Part shown: positions 45,937 through 53,844 of the stretch, in pieces
Position numbering within the stretch: the stretch's first letter is position 1
How the letters are laid out: each line of letters starts with the position of its first letter
Source: Fibrobacter sp. UBA7003
Lineage (GTDB): Bacteria > Fibrobacterota > Fibrobacteria > Fibrobacterales > Fibrobacteraceae
Direction of reading: 5' to 3'
Assembly: GCA_002449765.1 (NCBI GenBank)
Contig: DJXN01000015.1
Span: 186,001 to 250,000 of the forward strand
DNA: 64,000 bases
The notes under the pieces: model-generated
What the model saw: only the letters and a program-made list of their open reading frames with translations
Told to the model about the DNA's origin: nothing
The model's database searches: none
Program-made: the position numbers and the translations under genes

Positions 45937-45944
45937 GAAATATA
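45937..45944 (-). promoter_or_regulatory. TAnnTTT box 5 nt before the YfhO-like gene
   Basis: TATATTTC on the minus strand; no SD follows. Confidence 0.55.
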
Positions 45945-46024
45945 AAAATACCGCGGGCGAGTATGCCTTGCGGTATGGCGAAAAACGTCGAACCCGCGGT
46001 CCGACAGCGTTGTGCGCGTTTTGG

Positions 46025-46135
46025 CTAGTCGGCGGTGTTTTCGTCGACCTTGTTGTACTTGATGAGGCTGTAGATGCCGAACGCAGAAATCACGCATACG
46101 GCGACAAATACGACAATCTTGATGAGTTTTCCCAT
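46025..46135 (-). CDS. 36-residue single-span membrane protein
   Basis: ATG 46135 to TAG 46025. The peptide begins MGKLIKIVVFVAVCVISAF, one hydrophobic helix flanked by lysines, then a charged tail ending ENTAD. A clear SD AGGAAG lies 7 nt upstream, and AT-rich DNA with TATTTT words precedes it. The intact frame, SD and sensible topology support a real small gene; no function known. It sits upstream of, and in the same direction as, the YfhO-like gene (93-bp gap). Confidence 0.65.
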   Translation of the reverse strand: MGKLIKIVVFVAVCVISAFGIYSLIKYNKVDENTAD

Positions 46136-46258
46136 AGTGGCTTCCTGTTTTAAATTTTTTTTAAAATACCTTTTTTTCTGGAGAAAAGCAAGTTTTATTT
46201 TTGTGAAAGGGGCCGGATATTCAAAAATTGGGGATTGAGGATTGAAAATCCGCTGTTT

Positions 46259-47140
46259 TTAGAGGAACGGTGCCAGGAACTCCGCCAGTTCCCGATTGAG
46301 TCCGCTATTGAGCGCATCCGCTTCTTGCACGGTGTGGTGCTCGTCGCCTGCAAAGTCGCGGGCGCGTTCCCCGCAGATGTCTACGCCGATGATTTTGTGG
46401 CTTGTGGCGAGACCGGCGATGATTTCTTTGAGTGCTGCTACGTCCAGCGAACCCTGATCCCAGTTGGTGGCCGCGTAGGCGGGGGAGAGGGCGTCCTTGT
46501 CGATGGAGATGTAGATTCGGCCTTCTGTCATCCCCGACTCGGTCGGGGATCTTAAAGATTCTCGCATTCGCGAGAATGACGAGGGTGTGCGCGAGAATGA
46601 CGTGGGTGAACCGGTTTCGCGTATTTCGCTTTCTTTGATGAAAGTTACTTTGTCTAAAGTACTGGTATCGCCCGCCTGCGAAAGTTCTTCGCGGATTTCT
46701 TCCACGAGGTGGTCAGCGACCCCGATAATGACAACGTTGCCTATGAACTTGTTTTCTTCCAAAACCTTCTTGACCCAGCCGCCGCAACTGAGAATGTTCC
46801 CGAATCGCGGGGCTTGCATGTCGGGATGGTGGTCAAAAACAACAAGCGAAAACGGTTCCTGGACCATGTCGGTCCAGATTTTGCTCATGTAGTGGTAATT
46901 GCCGTTGTCGAAGAAGTGGATGCCGTGCGCATTCGTGATGCCCGCATCGGCAATGCGCCTGCGGAGGGTCTCGACAGCTTCGTCATCGCAGTAGCAGTCC
47001 GTACCCGAAATGTCGGCGCAGTCTATGTAGAGGATTTCTGCGTTCGAAGTTGCGGAAACTAGACGCGAATTTCCTTTCAGACCTTGCATAAAGGGCTGAA
47101 AACTGTAAACACCCGTGAAATCGAGAATTGTCGTTTGCAC
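46259..47140 (-). CDS. Arginase/agmatinase-fold protein (ureohydrolase-like)
   Basis: 293 residues from GTG 47140. Metal motifs of the arginase fold: VFDHHPDMQ (DxHxD) and YISIDKDALSP (SxDxDxxxP), then VDICGE. The fold hydrolyses guanidino groups (arginine, agmatine, formiminoglutamate); the other usual histidine motif is modified (HFFDNGNYH). Between the ureohydrolase beta strands an in-frame palindromic repeat (46530-46602) has added about 25 extra residues rich in S/R/T, which may make a surface loop. A TATTTTTC box lies 4 nt before the start. Confidence 0.75.
   Translation of the reverse strand: MQTTILDFTGVYSFQPFMQGLKGNSRLVSATSNAEILYIDCADISGTDCYCDDEAVETLRRRIADAGITNAHGIHFFDNGNYHYMSKIWTDMVQEPFSLVVFDHHPDMQAPRFGNILSCGGWVKKVLEENKFIGNVVIIGVADHLVEEIREELSQAGDTSTLDKVTFIKESEIRETGSPTSFSRTPSSFSRMRESLRSPTESGMTEGRIYISIDKDALSPAYAATNWDQGSLDVAALKEIIAGLATSHKIIGVDICGERARDFAGDEHHTVQEADALNSGLNRELAEFLAPFL
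46530..46602. repeat. Palindromic repeat inserted in frame in the arginase-fold gene
   Basis: ATCCCCGAC/GTCGGGGAT (46530-46550, 9-bp stem), ATTCTCGC/GCGAGAAT (46558-46577), and GCGAGAATGACG at 46570 and 46591. The coding frame stays open through it. The first stem shares GTCATCCCCG...CGGGGATCTT with the element at 10287. Confidence 0.75.
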
Positions 47141-47144
47141 ATAG

Positions 47145-47152
47145 GAAAAATA
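47145..47152 (-). promoter_or_regulatory. TAnnTTT box 4 nt before the arginase-fold gene
   Basis: TATTTTTC on the minus strand, ending 4 nt before GTG 47140. Confidence 0.5.
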
Positions 47153-47158
47153 AAAATA

Positions 47159-47166
47159 TATATTGG
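47159..47166 (+). promoter_or_regulatory. TAnnTT box 4 nt before the TPR gene
   Basis: TATATTGG ends 4 nt before ATG 47171. With the minus-strand box it fits in a 30-bp intergenic gap, so two divergent promoters lie back to back. Confidence 0.5.
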
Positions 47167-47170
47167 AATC

Positions 47171-48322
47171 ATGAAAGTCAAAAGCCTTCCTTTGTCGCTG
47201 ATTCTTGGTCTTGGATTTGTTTTCCTGGGCTTGCAGCAGTCTTTTGCGCAATCTTCGACAATCCGCTATACGAATGTGGCCAGCGCACCCAAGGCGATGG
47301 GGAATGATACCCTTTCGGCCAATGAACGCGAAGCTGTGCAGCTGATTGCCAAGGGAAACGCTTACCACGACAATAGGATGTTCCGTGAGGCTATCAAGTG
47401 CTACAAGCAGGCCGATTCGCTCTCCCCGAAAAATGCGACGGTCAACTACGAACTGGGCTATTCTTACATGATGCTTAGACAGCTTGACAGTGCCGCCTTG
47501 TATGCAAAACGCTCCATTGAGATAGAACCGGCCGAGCTGGCGTTTTCGCTTGTTGGCGACATCTACGATTTTGAGGAAAAAATCGATTCTGCATTGAAGT
47601 ATTATGATCTCGGCCTGTCATTTTATCCGAAATCCTACCACCTTCTGTACAACAAGGGAGTTGCGCTCTTTTTCCATAAGCGCGAGGATGAGGCCTACGA
47701 GGTGGCGAAACTTGCCGTAAAGTCGACACGCCAGCACGAAGGTTCCTATTTCCTGCTCGCGCAGATTTCGGCGAATAGGAGGATGTGGATTGATTTCTTT
47801 GTGAATGGTGTTTATGCGAATTTTGTAGGGGATACAAGGGATCGTGCTGCTTATGTGAGAAAGTATTTTGCAAAGTTGATGCTTATCTTTAAGGAAGTGC
47901 TGGAACGTTTCGAGGACCACCCGCTGCTCGATATCCACAGGGAATGGGCCAGGTCTACGGTGTATCGTTTTGCCGAGAGCGAATCGAAATTCGAAAAGTT
48001 GAACTTTGACCGCCTGGATTCACTGGATGGCAGCGAAAATGACTTTGAAACTCTGGTAGCGCTGGGAACATTCGCGATGCGTGAGTCCGTGATGCTGCCT
48101 TACGAATTTGACTTGAAACCGTTCTATAGACAGATTGTGGATGGTGGCTTCGAGGATGTTTTTATGCGGGTTGTTTTCAGGGGTGTGAACGATATTGCAT
48201 TTGAAAGCTGGAAGATGATGAACAGGAAACGCTTCGAACAGTTCTACGAAAAGGTTGTGTATCCTTTCTGGGAAGGCGAAGCTAGCCTGAAGGCTCCGGT
48301 GCTTATCGATCGTCCGAACTAG
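47171..48322 (+). CDS. Secreted tetratricopeptide-repeat protein
   Basis: 383 residues from ATG 47171. Signal peptide ends QQSFAQSS. Residues ~55-210 hold four or five TPRs (REAIKCYKQADSLSPKNATVNYELG, DSALKYYDLGLSFYPKSYHLLYNKG); the C-terminal half is helical and unassigned. Probably periplasmic, a scaffold for protein complexes. The start is divergent from the arginase-fold gene across 30 bp. Confidence 0.8.
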   Translation: MKVKSLPLSLILGLGFVFLGLQQSFAQSSTIRYTNVASAPKAMGNDTLSANEREAVQLIAKGNAYHDNRMFREAIKCYKQADSLSPKNATVNYELGYSYMMLRQLDSAALYAKRSIEIEPAELAFSLVGDIYDFEEKIDSALKYYDLGLSFYPKSYHLLYNKGVALFFHKREDEAYEVAKLAVKSTRQHEGSYFLLAQISANRRMWIDFFVNGVYANFVGDTRDRAAYVRKYFAKLMLIFKEVLERFEDHPLLDIHREWARSTVYRFAESESKFEKLNFDRLDSLDGSENDFETLVALGTFAMRESVMLPYEFDLKPFYRQIVDGGFEDVFMRVVFRGVNDIAFESWKMMNRKRFEQFYEKVVYPFWEGEASLKAPVLIDRPN

Positions 48323-48369
48323 GTGAAATTATTCCTACAGCCCTTCTTTGGTGCAGTTTTCACGTAGTT

Positions 48370-49140
48370 CTAATCCGATTTGGACGTAAAAGCGCCGTCA
48401 TCGTATCCCGACGAATTTTCTGGAGCAATCGGTTCGGGCTCGGAATCACCCTTCAGGCAGCGGATGTTCCAAGCAGGAGTTGTATCGTAAGACTCAATAT
48501 AGACGGAGTCGCTGCTCGTGAAGGAGAAATAATAAACTTTGCTTCCTCTGTCGATGCGGTTCCCGTAACTGTCGTATTCTGGACGGATGAAGGTGGTCGA
48601 AGTCCACAATTGGGCGTATTTGCCGACGCCGTAGACGCCGTCTTCCTTGTTCTGCGATTTTCCGCTAGCCTTGATGCCGAAACAGTACTTGTCGGTGCCG
48701 TTTCCGTCTTTGCCTTCTTCATCTTTATCCCAGCCGGAGGTCGCTTTTAAATTCTTTCCGGCCAAGCCGACTCCGCCCGTGTTTTCGCGAAGTTCGTCAA
48801 TTTCGTCAAAGGTGGGCAGATGCCATCCATCTGGACAAGCTTTTTTTGCTCTCCCAAAGGTGTAAAAACGCCCGTAAATGGAACCATCCTTGTCGAGGCT
48901 GTCGTTTGTCCAGCTGCCTTCTACGTCATAGTTCAGGTTCTCGGCCATCCAGACTTGGTTGCCGATCTTGACGGTCTTATAAACCTTGCCGTCGCGGGGG
49001 TCGGTAAGCGGTTCGTCGGCGTTGGAACAGCTATTGGATTTTACGCTTGAATTGTTTTCTGAACTCGGGGAACTTGAACTGTCGTCGCATGCAACAAAAA
49101 GAACGGTGCATGCTGTCAATGCAAAGAACAACTTTTTCAC
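48370..49140 (-). CDS. TIGR02145-type lipoprotein
   Basis: 256 residues from GTG 49140, with SD AAAGGAG upstream. Lipoprotein signal ends VLFVACDD, then a Ser/Asn-rich spacer and a complete TIGR02145 domain: LTDPRDGKVYKTVKIG, NQVWMAENLNYDV, YGRFYTFGRAKKACPDGWHLP and a final WNIRCLKGD. Compact relative of the 18307 protein. Confidence 0.82.
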   Translation of the reverse strand: MKKLFFALTACTVLFVACDDSSSSPSSENNSSVKSNSCSNADEPLTDPRDGKVYKTVKIGNQVWMAENLNYDVEGSWTNDSLDKDGSIYGRFYTFGRAKKACPDGWHLPTFDEIDELRENTGGVGLAGKNLKATSGWDKDEEGKDGNGTDKYCFGIKASGKSQNKEDGVYGVGKYAQLWTSTTFIRPEYDSYGNRIDRGSKVYYFSFTSSDSVYIESYDTTPAWNIRCLKGDSEPEPIAPENSSGYDDGAFTSKSD

Positions 49141-49193
49141 GGTTCAATCTCCTTTCTATTTCTAGTAGGACATTATAGCAATTTGTTTGAATA

Positions 49194-50126
49194 TTACTGC
49201 CTGAACCGCTTGCAGAAGGAACAATTTTGGCAGAACGGGTGGCGCAGTTCGTGCTTTTCGAAGCCTTCGCGTAAATTGCGGGCGGCAGGCGAGCCGAGAA
49301 TTTCGGGCAGGCCCTGGTTGGCGATGTTCCCGAGGGTGATTTGCCCGCTGTAGTCGAGACAGCAGGCGACTACCCGGCCGTCGTGCAGGATGGCGGCATG
49401 CGTGTCGAGGGCATGGCACGTGCCTGCGGGGTATTTGCTGGCGGTCACTTCGGCGGGCTCACTTTGACCATGCTCAGCACTAGCAGTGACCTTGCTCGTT
49501 CCCGGCCATTCGAATCGTGAGTCTTCGTGCAGGTAGAGCCTCCCCGCGATAGGGAAACTCTTGTGCCTGCTGCAGAAATTTCCCGGAGCGACCTGCGTGT
49601 TGAACGTCTCGTTTATGCGAGAAATCGCAAACTCGTTCCAGTCTCCGGCGGTTGTTACACCGATGTTCCAGAGCCGCAGATTGATGTACATGTCGGGCCT
49701 TGCGGCCAAGGCCATTTTGCAGAAGTCGAGGACGTCCTGTAGATACCCGTGCGCATCGTCGGGCGGGAGTTCCGCATATGCGTGCGTCGAAAAGTTTACC
49801 TGGCGCACGGCGGGGCAGTTCAATATGTGGTGGGCGACTCGCCTGATGGTCGTGCCGTTCGTGGTGAGCGTCGCGGTGAGGCCCGCGGCCTTTATATCCT
49901 TGAGAAAGAGTGCAAATCCCGGGTGCAGCGTCGGTTCGCCCAGGACGTGCAGATATACGTTCTCGATGCCTGCTTCTACCGTTCCCGCGATACACTTCTC
50001 GAAAAGTGCGCTCGGCATGAACGAGCGCGATGCTCCCGAACCGGCCTCGTGCCCGCAATCACTGCTGGGGCAAAAGCTGCAATGCAAGTTGCAGGCGTTC
50101 GTGATTTCGATATAAACGCTATTCAT
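49194..50126 (-). CDS. Radical SAM/SPASM-like enzyme
   Basis: 310 residues from ATG 50126. It starts NSVYIEITNACNLHCSFCPSS, with the CxxxCxxC cluster at ~12-19, then the usual LGEPTLHPGF. The C-terminal part has CCLDYSGQITLGNI and ELRHPFCQNCSFC, a SPASM-like set of extra cysteines that binds auxiliary clusters. SPASM enzymes modify peptides or proteins; no candidate substrate is adjacent. An in-frame repeat (49443-49491) interrupts the region before the SPASM part. It overlaps the dus stop by 8 nt, so the two are translationally coupled. Confidence 0.85.
   Translation of the reverse strand: MNSVYIEITNACNLHCSFCPSSDCGHEAGSGASRSFMPSALFEKCIAGTVEAGIENVYLHVLGEPTLHPGFALFLKDIKAAGLTATLTTNGTTIRRVAHHILNCPAVRQVNFSTHAYAELPPDDAHGYLQDVLDFCKMALAARPDMYINLRLWNIGVTTAGDWNEFAISRINETFNTQVAPGNFCSRHKSFPIAGRLYLHEDSRFEWPGTSKVTASAEHGQSEPAEVTASKYPAGTCHALDTHAAILHDGRVVACCLDYSGQITLGNIANQGLPEILGSPAARNLREGFEKHELRHPFCQNCSFCKRFRQ
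49443..49491. repeat. Repeat element inserted in frame in the radical SAM gene
   Basis: GGTCACT and AGTGACC bound the element as terminal inverted repeats. The interior carries CTTCGGCGGGCTCA, related to the CTTCGGCAGGCTCAG text at 62887. The encoded protein segment is low complexity (VTASAEHGQSEPAEVTAS). Confidence 0.6.
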
Positions 50127-51078
50127 GCTGGTTCTCGGGGAGCAATGTAGAAACTGCATCGGCGTATACGCTGAGCTTGCCTGCTTTCTTGATTCTCTTG
50201 AACGTCTTTTTGGGAATGCTCGGCTCCAGATAATCCCAGAAACTTTGCACGTGCGCAAGGATCTGGCTGTCACCCTGGAATGTTTGCCGCGCGTGTTCGA
50301 AAATAATCTGGTGTATTTGGAGAAGTTTGTCTGTAAATTCTTTTCCTGTTATGTTCGCTTTCCCTGCTTTGTATTCCGCTGCGAGGCTTGGCTGCGCAAG
50401 TAATCCGCGGCCGATCATCACTCCGGCGAGATTCGGGTAGCGGCGTTCCATTTCTTGAATTTGCGAAACGTCTGTGATGTTCCCGTTATATACAAGCGGG
50501 TGGCGGCATTCGCTGTAAAATTTCTCAAATGACTTGATATCAATTGCGCCCTTGTATTGCTGTTTGCCGAGGCGCGGGTGGAGCGTAATGTGCGTGAGCG
50601 GAGTATCGTTTAAAATCGGGAGGAGTGCGAACGCTTCATCGGGAGATTCCTGTCCGAGCCGCATCTTGACGGAAAACTTTGCGGTTCCCGCTGCGGATAG
50701 CCGCGCGATTTCGTTCATGATTTCCTGGACGGTTCGGGTGTCGTTCAGCAGGCCTGCGCCACGGTGACGGTTGACTTGCATGGGGAAGGGACATCCCATG
50801 TTGAAGTCGATTTCGGTGAAGCCTTTTTGCAGGATGGCGTCGGCGAGAACCTTGAATTCTTCGACGCTATTCGCGATGACCTGCGGAATGACCCGTGGAG
50901 AACCCGGCACGCCTGCTGGGGTTTCGAGGTCGCGCAGGTCCCTTTCGCGCGGGTGCCCGTTTTCAATCCGCAAGAATGGAGCGTAATATGCTTCGATGCC
51001 GCCAAAGATTTTTGCATGGGCTGCCCGATAGATGCCCGTCGTGTAACCTTGTAGCGGAGCGAATAGGACCTTCAACAT
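50119..51078 (-). CDS. tRNA-dihydrouridine synthase (Dus family)
   Basis: 319 residues. FMN-dependent reductase of U in tRNA. It shows LFAPLQGYTTGIYR, IDFNMGCPFPMQVNRHRGAGLL with the catalytic-region Cys, SVKMRLG, ITLHPRLGKQQYKG and VYNGNITD followed by VMIGRGLLAQP. A DusB/DusC-like member; which uridine it reduces is not clear. It is upstream of and overlaps the radical SAM gene. Confidence 0.9.
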   Translation of the reverse strand: MLKVLFAPLQGYTTGIYRAAHAKIFGGIEAYYAPFLRIENGHPRERDLRDLETPAGVPGSPRVIPQVIANSVEEFKVLADAILQKGFTEIDFNMGCPFPMQVNRHRGAGLLNDTRTVQEIMNEIARLSAAGTAKFSVKMRLGQESPDEAFALLPILNDTPLTHITLHPRLGKQQYKGAIDIKSFEKFYSECRHPLVYNGNITDVSQIQEMERRYPNLAGVMIGRGLLAQPSLAAEYKAGKANITGKEFTDKLLQIHQIIFEHARQTFQGDSQILAHVQSFWDYLEPSIPKKTFKRIKKAGKLSVYADAVSTLLPENQHE

Positions 51079-51135
51079 GTTGCTGCTCTTGCAGAATCTA
51101 GACGGGGCGTGGCGCCATGGCGTCTGGCGGCTTCC

Positions 51136-51762
51136 TTATTTCCCGAGTGCTTTTTTCAGGGCGCGGATGGCGTTTCCGCGGTGGCTGATGGCCTTCTTCT
51201 CTTCAAGCTCCATCTGCGCGAAGGTGCGGGCTTCTCCGTCGGGGACGAATAACGGGTCGTAGCCGAATCCCATGTCGCCCACGGGAGCGTAGTTGATGCT
51301 GCCGCGACATTCGCCTTCAAAAATCTGCGGTTCGCTCACGACGAATTCGCCGTCGGCGTTGCGCGTGATTGTCTGGTAGGCGAGTGCGCAGAAGTAGCGC
51401 GCCTTGCGGTCGGTTATTCCCGCGAGGTTCTTGAGGAGAAGCGTGTTGTTGCTTTCGTCTGCGCCGTGGATGCCGCTGTAGCGTGCGCTGTAGATTCCGG
51501 GGGCTCCAGCGAGCGAGAAGACTTCGAGTCCCGAGTCATCGGCGAGGACGGTTGCCTCGATGCCGCGTTTGGCAAGCCAGCGGGCCGTAGTGCTCGACTT
51601 GATGATGGCGTTTTCGGCGAATGAATTGCCGTCCTCGACAATTTCTTCGTCGAAGCCGATGTCTTTCAGCGTCTTGAATTCGTAGTGGTCGGTGCCTAAA
51701 ATGTGCGCGAAATCCCGGATTTTCCCGGCGCTTGCGGTTGCGATTACAAATAGGTTTTTCAT
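51136..51762 (-). CDS. rdgB: XTP/dITP diphosphatase (RdgB/HAM1)
   Basis: 208 residues. Removes non-canonical purine nucleoside triphosphates. Typical N-terminus VIATASAGKIRDF (usually SNNxGK), then ENAIIKSSTTARWLAKRGIEATVLADDSGLEV, APGIYSARY, GYDPLFVPDG and the C-terminal ISHRGNAI. A TAGATTTG box lies 19 nt before ATG 51762. It sits upstream of dus in the same direction (57-bp gap). Confidence 0.93.
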   Translation of the reverse strand: MKNLFVIATASAGKIRDFAHILGTDHYEFKTLKDIGFDEEIVEDGNSFAENAIIKSSTTARWLAKRGIEATVLADDSGLEVFSLAGAPGIYSARYSGIHGADESNNTLLLKNLAGITDRKARYFCALAYQTITRNADGEFVVSEPQIFEGECRGSINYAPVGDMGFGYDPLFVPDGEARTFAQMELEEKKAISHRGNAIRALKKALGK

Positions 51763-51781
51763 GGTGCCCTTTTTTGCGGAA

Positions 51782-51789
51782 CAAATCTA
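51782..51789 (-). promoter_or_regulatory. Exact TAnnTTTG box for rdgB
   Basis: TAGATTTG on the minus strand, 19 nt before ATG 51762, with a weak AAAAGG in the leader. Confidence 0.5.
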
Positions 51790-51833
51790 GAAAATATGCG
51801 GTGCGGCGGGCTTTAGACCACATGTGCTTTTTG

Positions 51834-51841
51834 TATATTCG
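51834..51841 (+). promoter_or_regulatory. TAnnTT box 7 nt before the AlgX-like gene
   Basis: TATATTCG ends 7 nt before ATG 51849; no SD. Confidence 0.5.
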
Positions 51842-51848
51842 GTAGCGT

Positions 51849-53843
51849 ATGAATATTATCCCGTTTACTTGCAGGCGCATGGGGCTTGCTGCCGCATCTC
51901 TTTGCGTTTCGCTGGGCCTCTGCTCCTGTGCTTCCGGGACGCCGGATCCTGCCACGGATGTTTCGACTGCGTCTCCCGAAAAGCAACTTTCTGCGTCCAG
52001 GGCGCTTCCGCCCGCTCCTTCGACTCCGGTGACGGTGTTCGAATTACATGTCGAATCCAGGGACAAGCAGGTGCGCGTAATCGACAAGCCGACGCTCGCC
52101 GCGCTTGATTTTGCCGCCTATTACGACAATCCCATCCGCCTTGCAGGCAAGGACGAAAAGCCGGAGAATTACAAGGGGGGGATGGCAGGCGCGAAACTTG
52201 CCGAATATCCGTTCCCGATGCTCGATTCGCTTTCGGAATATGAGCCCTCCGTTGTGGCTGGCAGGCAACCATTGGCGTGGGAACCGCTTTCCAAGATTCT
52301 CTATGCGCAGACGGGCGATGATTCTCTTGCCCGGGTGCTCAGTGCCGTGGAGGCCGTCAAGTGGAGCGAACCCGATGTCTTCAGGGCGTTCCAGACGGTA
52401 GGCAGATTCTGGGGCGTGCCGATGAGCGACGGTTCCGTCGAGTGGTGGGCAGAAATTTTGCCGGCCACCTGGACGGGCCGTACCGTGTTTTTTGCGAAGT
52501 TGAAGTTCGCATCGCACGGTGAGACTGCCGAGGTGCTCAATCATTACATTACGGCAGAGTTGACGCTCGAAGATGCGATGAACTGGGCTCGGACGCTGTC
52601 TTCTTACTGGTATCCGACGCTCAATACAGACCTGGAACCCCATACGCCGGGAGGCTTCTGGCCCGAAGGCGCCAAGACGCAGCCCTTTGCCGTGATGCGC
52701 GGGAACCCGATGGGGAAACCCATGTGGGTCGCGTTCGATGTTCCTGCATTCCGCCTGTCCGAAGAACAGATTCGCGCACAGGCTGTTGCCGATTCGCTTG
52801 CTGCGGCGGGCGAGGTGGTGCCGGTGAACCGCGCACTCGACACGACCTCCGATGCGCGCCTGCAGACGCTTGCCTCGCTGGAAGGCTCTTGCCCCGCGAA
52901 TGCGGAAACCGCGAAGTTCCGCGCTACGCTCGAGAATACGCTTGCGAAACTCCCGAAGGAGCAGAACGCCTGGGCGACAGCGGGAGCGACACCCGCGGAA
53001 AGCTTCCTCTGGTTCCGCCGCAATGCAAACTACCTGCTTGCAGACAAGATAACCGGGCAGGATAGCCTGCACAACCCGCTCCCGCGCCTGCTGGAACTTA
53101 AACACTACCTGGATTCCATCGGGGTGCAGCTGCTCGTGGTTCCCGTTCCCGTGAAGGAAGAAATTTACGCCGAGCGCCTTGTGGCAGGGACGCCTGCCGA
53201 TCTCTGCGTGAACCCCGCGGGCCGCGAATTTACCCGCGAGATGCTTGCCGCCGGGCTTGACGTACTCGATATCTACCCGGCGCTCATGGCGGCCAAGGCG
53301 GGCGACGAACCCCCGCACTTTAGCTACCAGCGCTACGATACGCACTGGTCACTCCCCGGCATGCTTGCCGCCATGGAACAGCTTGCCGCCCGCGTGACGC
53401 AGTACAGCTGGTACGGCGATGCCGGAGCGAAGCCGGGTTCGCTCAACATGCAGGAGACGACAACAATGCGCGAGGGCGACCTGGTGGCGCACCTGCCCGA
53501 TGCGGAGAAGGCGAAGTACACTGCAGATACGTTGCCCGCGATGAAAATCTTCAAGGGTACAGAACCTTACAAGGGCGGCAAGAATGCGCCGATTCTCTTG
53601 ATGGGCGATTCGTTCACGGGCGTTTTCGAGTCTGTGGACCAGAAGAGCGGTGGCCCGGGATCGCTCCTTGCTTATGCGACAGGCCTCGATGTGCAGGTGC
53701 TTACCAGCTGGGGCGGCGGCCCGGGCATATACCATCGCATGATGAAGATGAAGAAGGATATGCAGAGCAAGCGGCTCGTGATTTACATGATGACGGCCCG
53801 CGATTTTTGGCAGTCCCCGATGGAATGGGATGCCCTGAGATAA
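51849..53843 (+). CDS. AlgX/AlgJ-like SGNH-fold lipoprotein
   Basis: 664 residues. The lipobox is LCSC (LGLCSCAS). Residues ~370-664 match the AlgX/AlgJ acetyltransferase-type SGNH domain: ESFLWFRRNANYLLADK, QLLVVPVPVKEEIYAERL, YDTHWSLPGM (~497, with the Asp-His pair) and LLMGDSFTG (~585, with the nucleophile Ser). In alginate producers these proteins O-acetylate exported polysaccharide, with an MBOAT (AlgI) partner that is not seen here. The N-terminal ~360 residues are without a named domain. A transglutaminase-like gene follows after one base. Confidence 0.75.
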   Translation: MNIIPFTCRRMGLAAASLCVSLGLCSCASGTPDPATDVSTASPEKQLSASRALPPAPSTPVTVFELHVESRDKQVRVIDKPTLAALDFAAYYDNPIRLAGKDEKPENYKGGMAGAKLAEYPFPMLDSLSEYEPSVVAGRQPLAWEPLSKILYAQTGDDSLARVLSAVEAVKWSEPDVFRAFQTVGRFWGVPMSDGSVEWWAEILPATWTGRTVFFAKLKFASHGETAEVLNHYITAELTLEDAMNWARTLSSYWYPTLNTDLEPHTPGGFWPEGAKTQPFAVMRGNPMGKPMWVAFDVPAFRLSEEQIRAQAVADSLAAAGEVVPVNRALDTTSDARLQTLASLEGSCPANAETAKFRATLENTLAKLPKEQNAWATAGATPAESFLWFRRNANYLLADKITGQDSLHNPLPRLLELKHYLDSIGVQLLVVPVPVKEEIYAERLVAGTPADLCVNPAGREFTREMLAAGLDVLDIYPALMAAKAGDEPPHFSYQRYDTHWSLPGMLAAMEQLAARVTQYSWYGDAGAKPGSLNMQETTTMREGDLVAHLPDAEKAKYTADTLPAMKIFKGTEPYKGGKNAPILLMGDSFTGVFESVDQKSGGPGSLLAYATGLDVQVLTSWGGGPGIYHRMMKMKKDMQSKRLVIYMMTARDFWQSPMEWDALR

Positions 53844-53844
53844 G

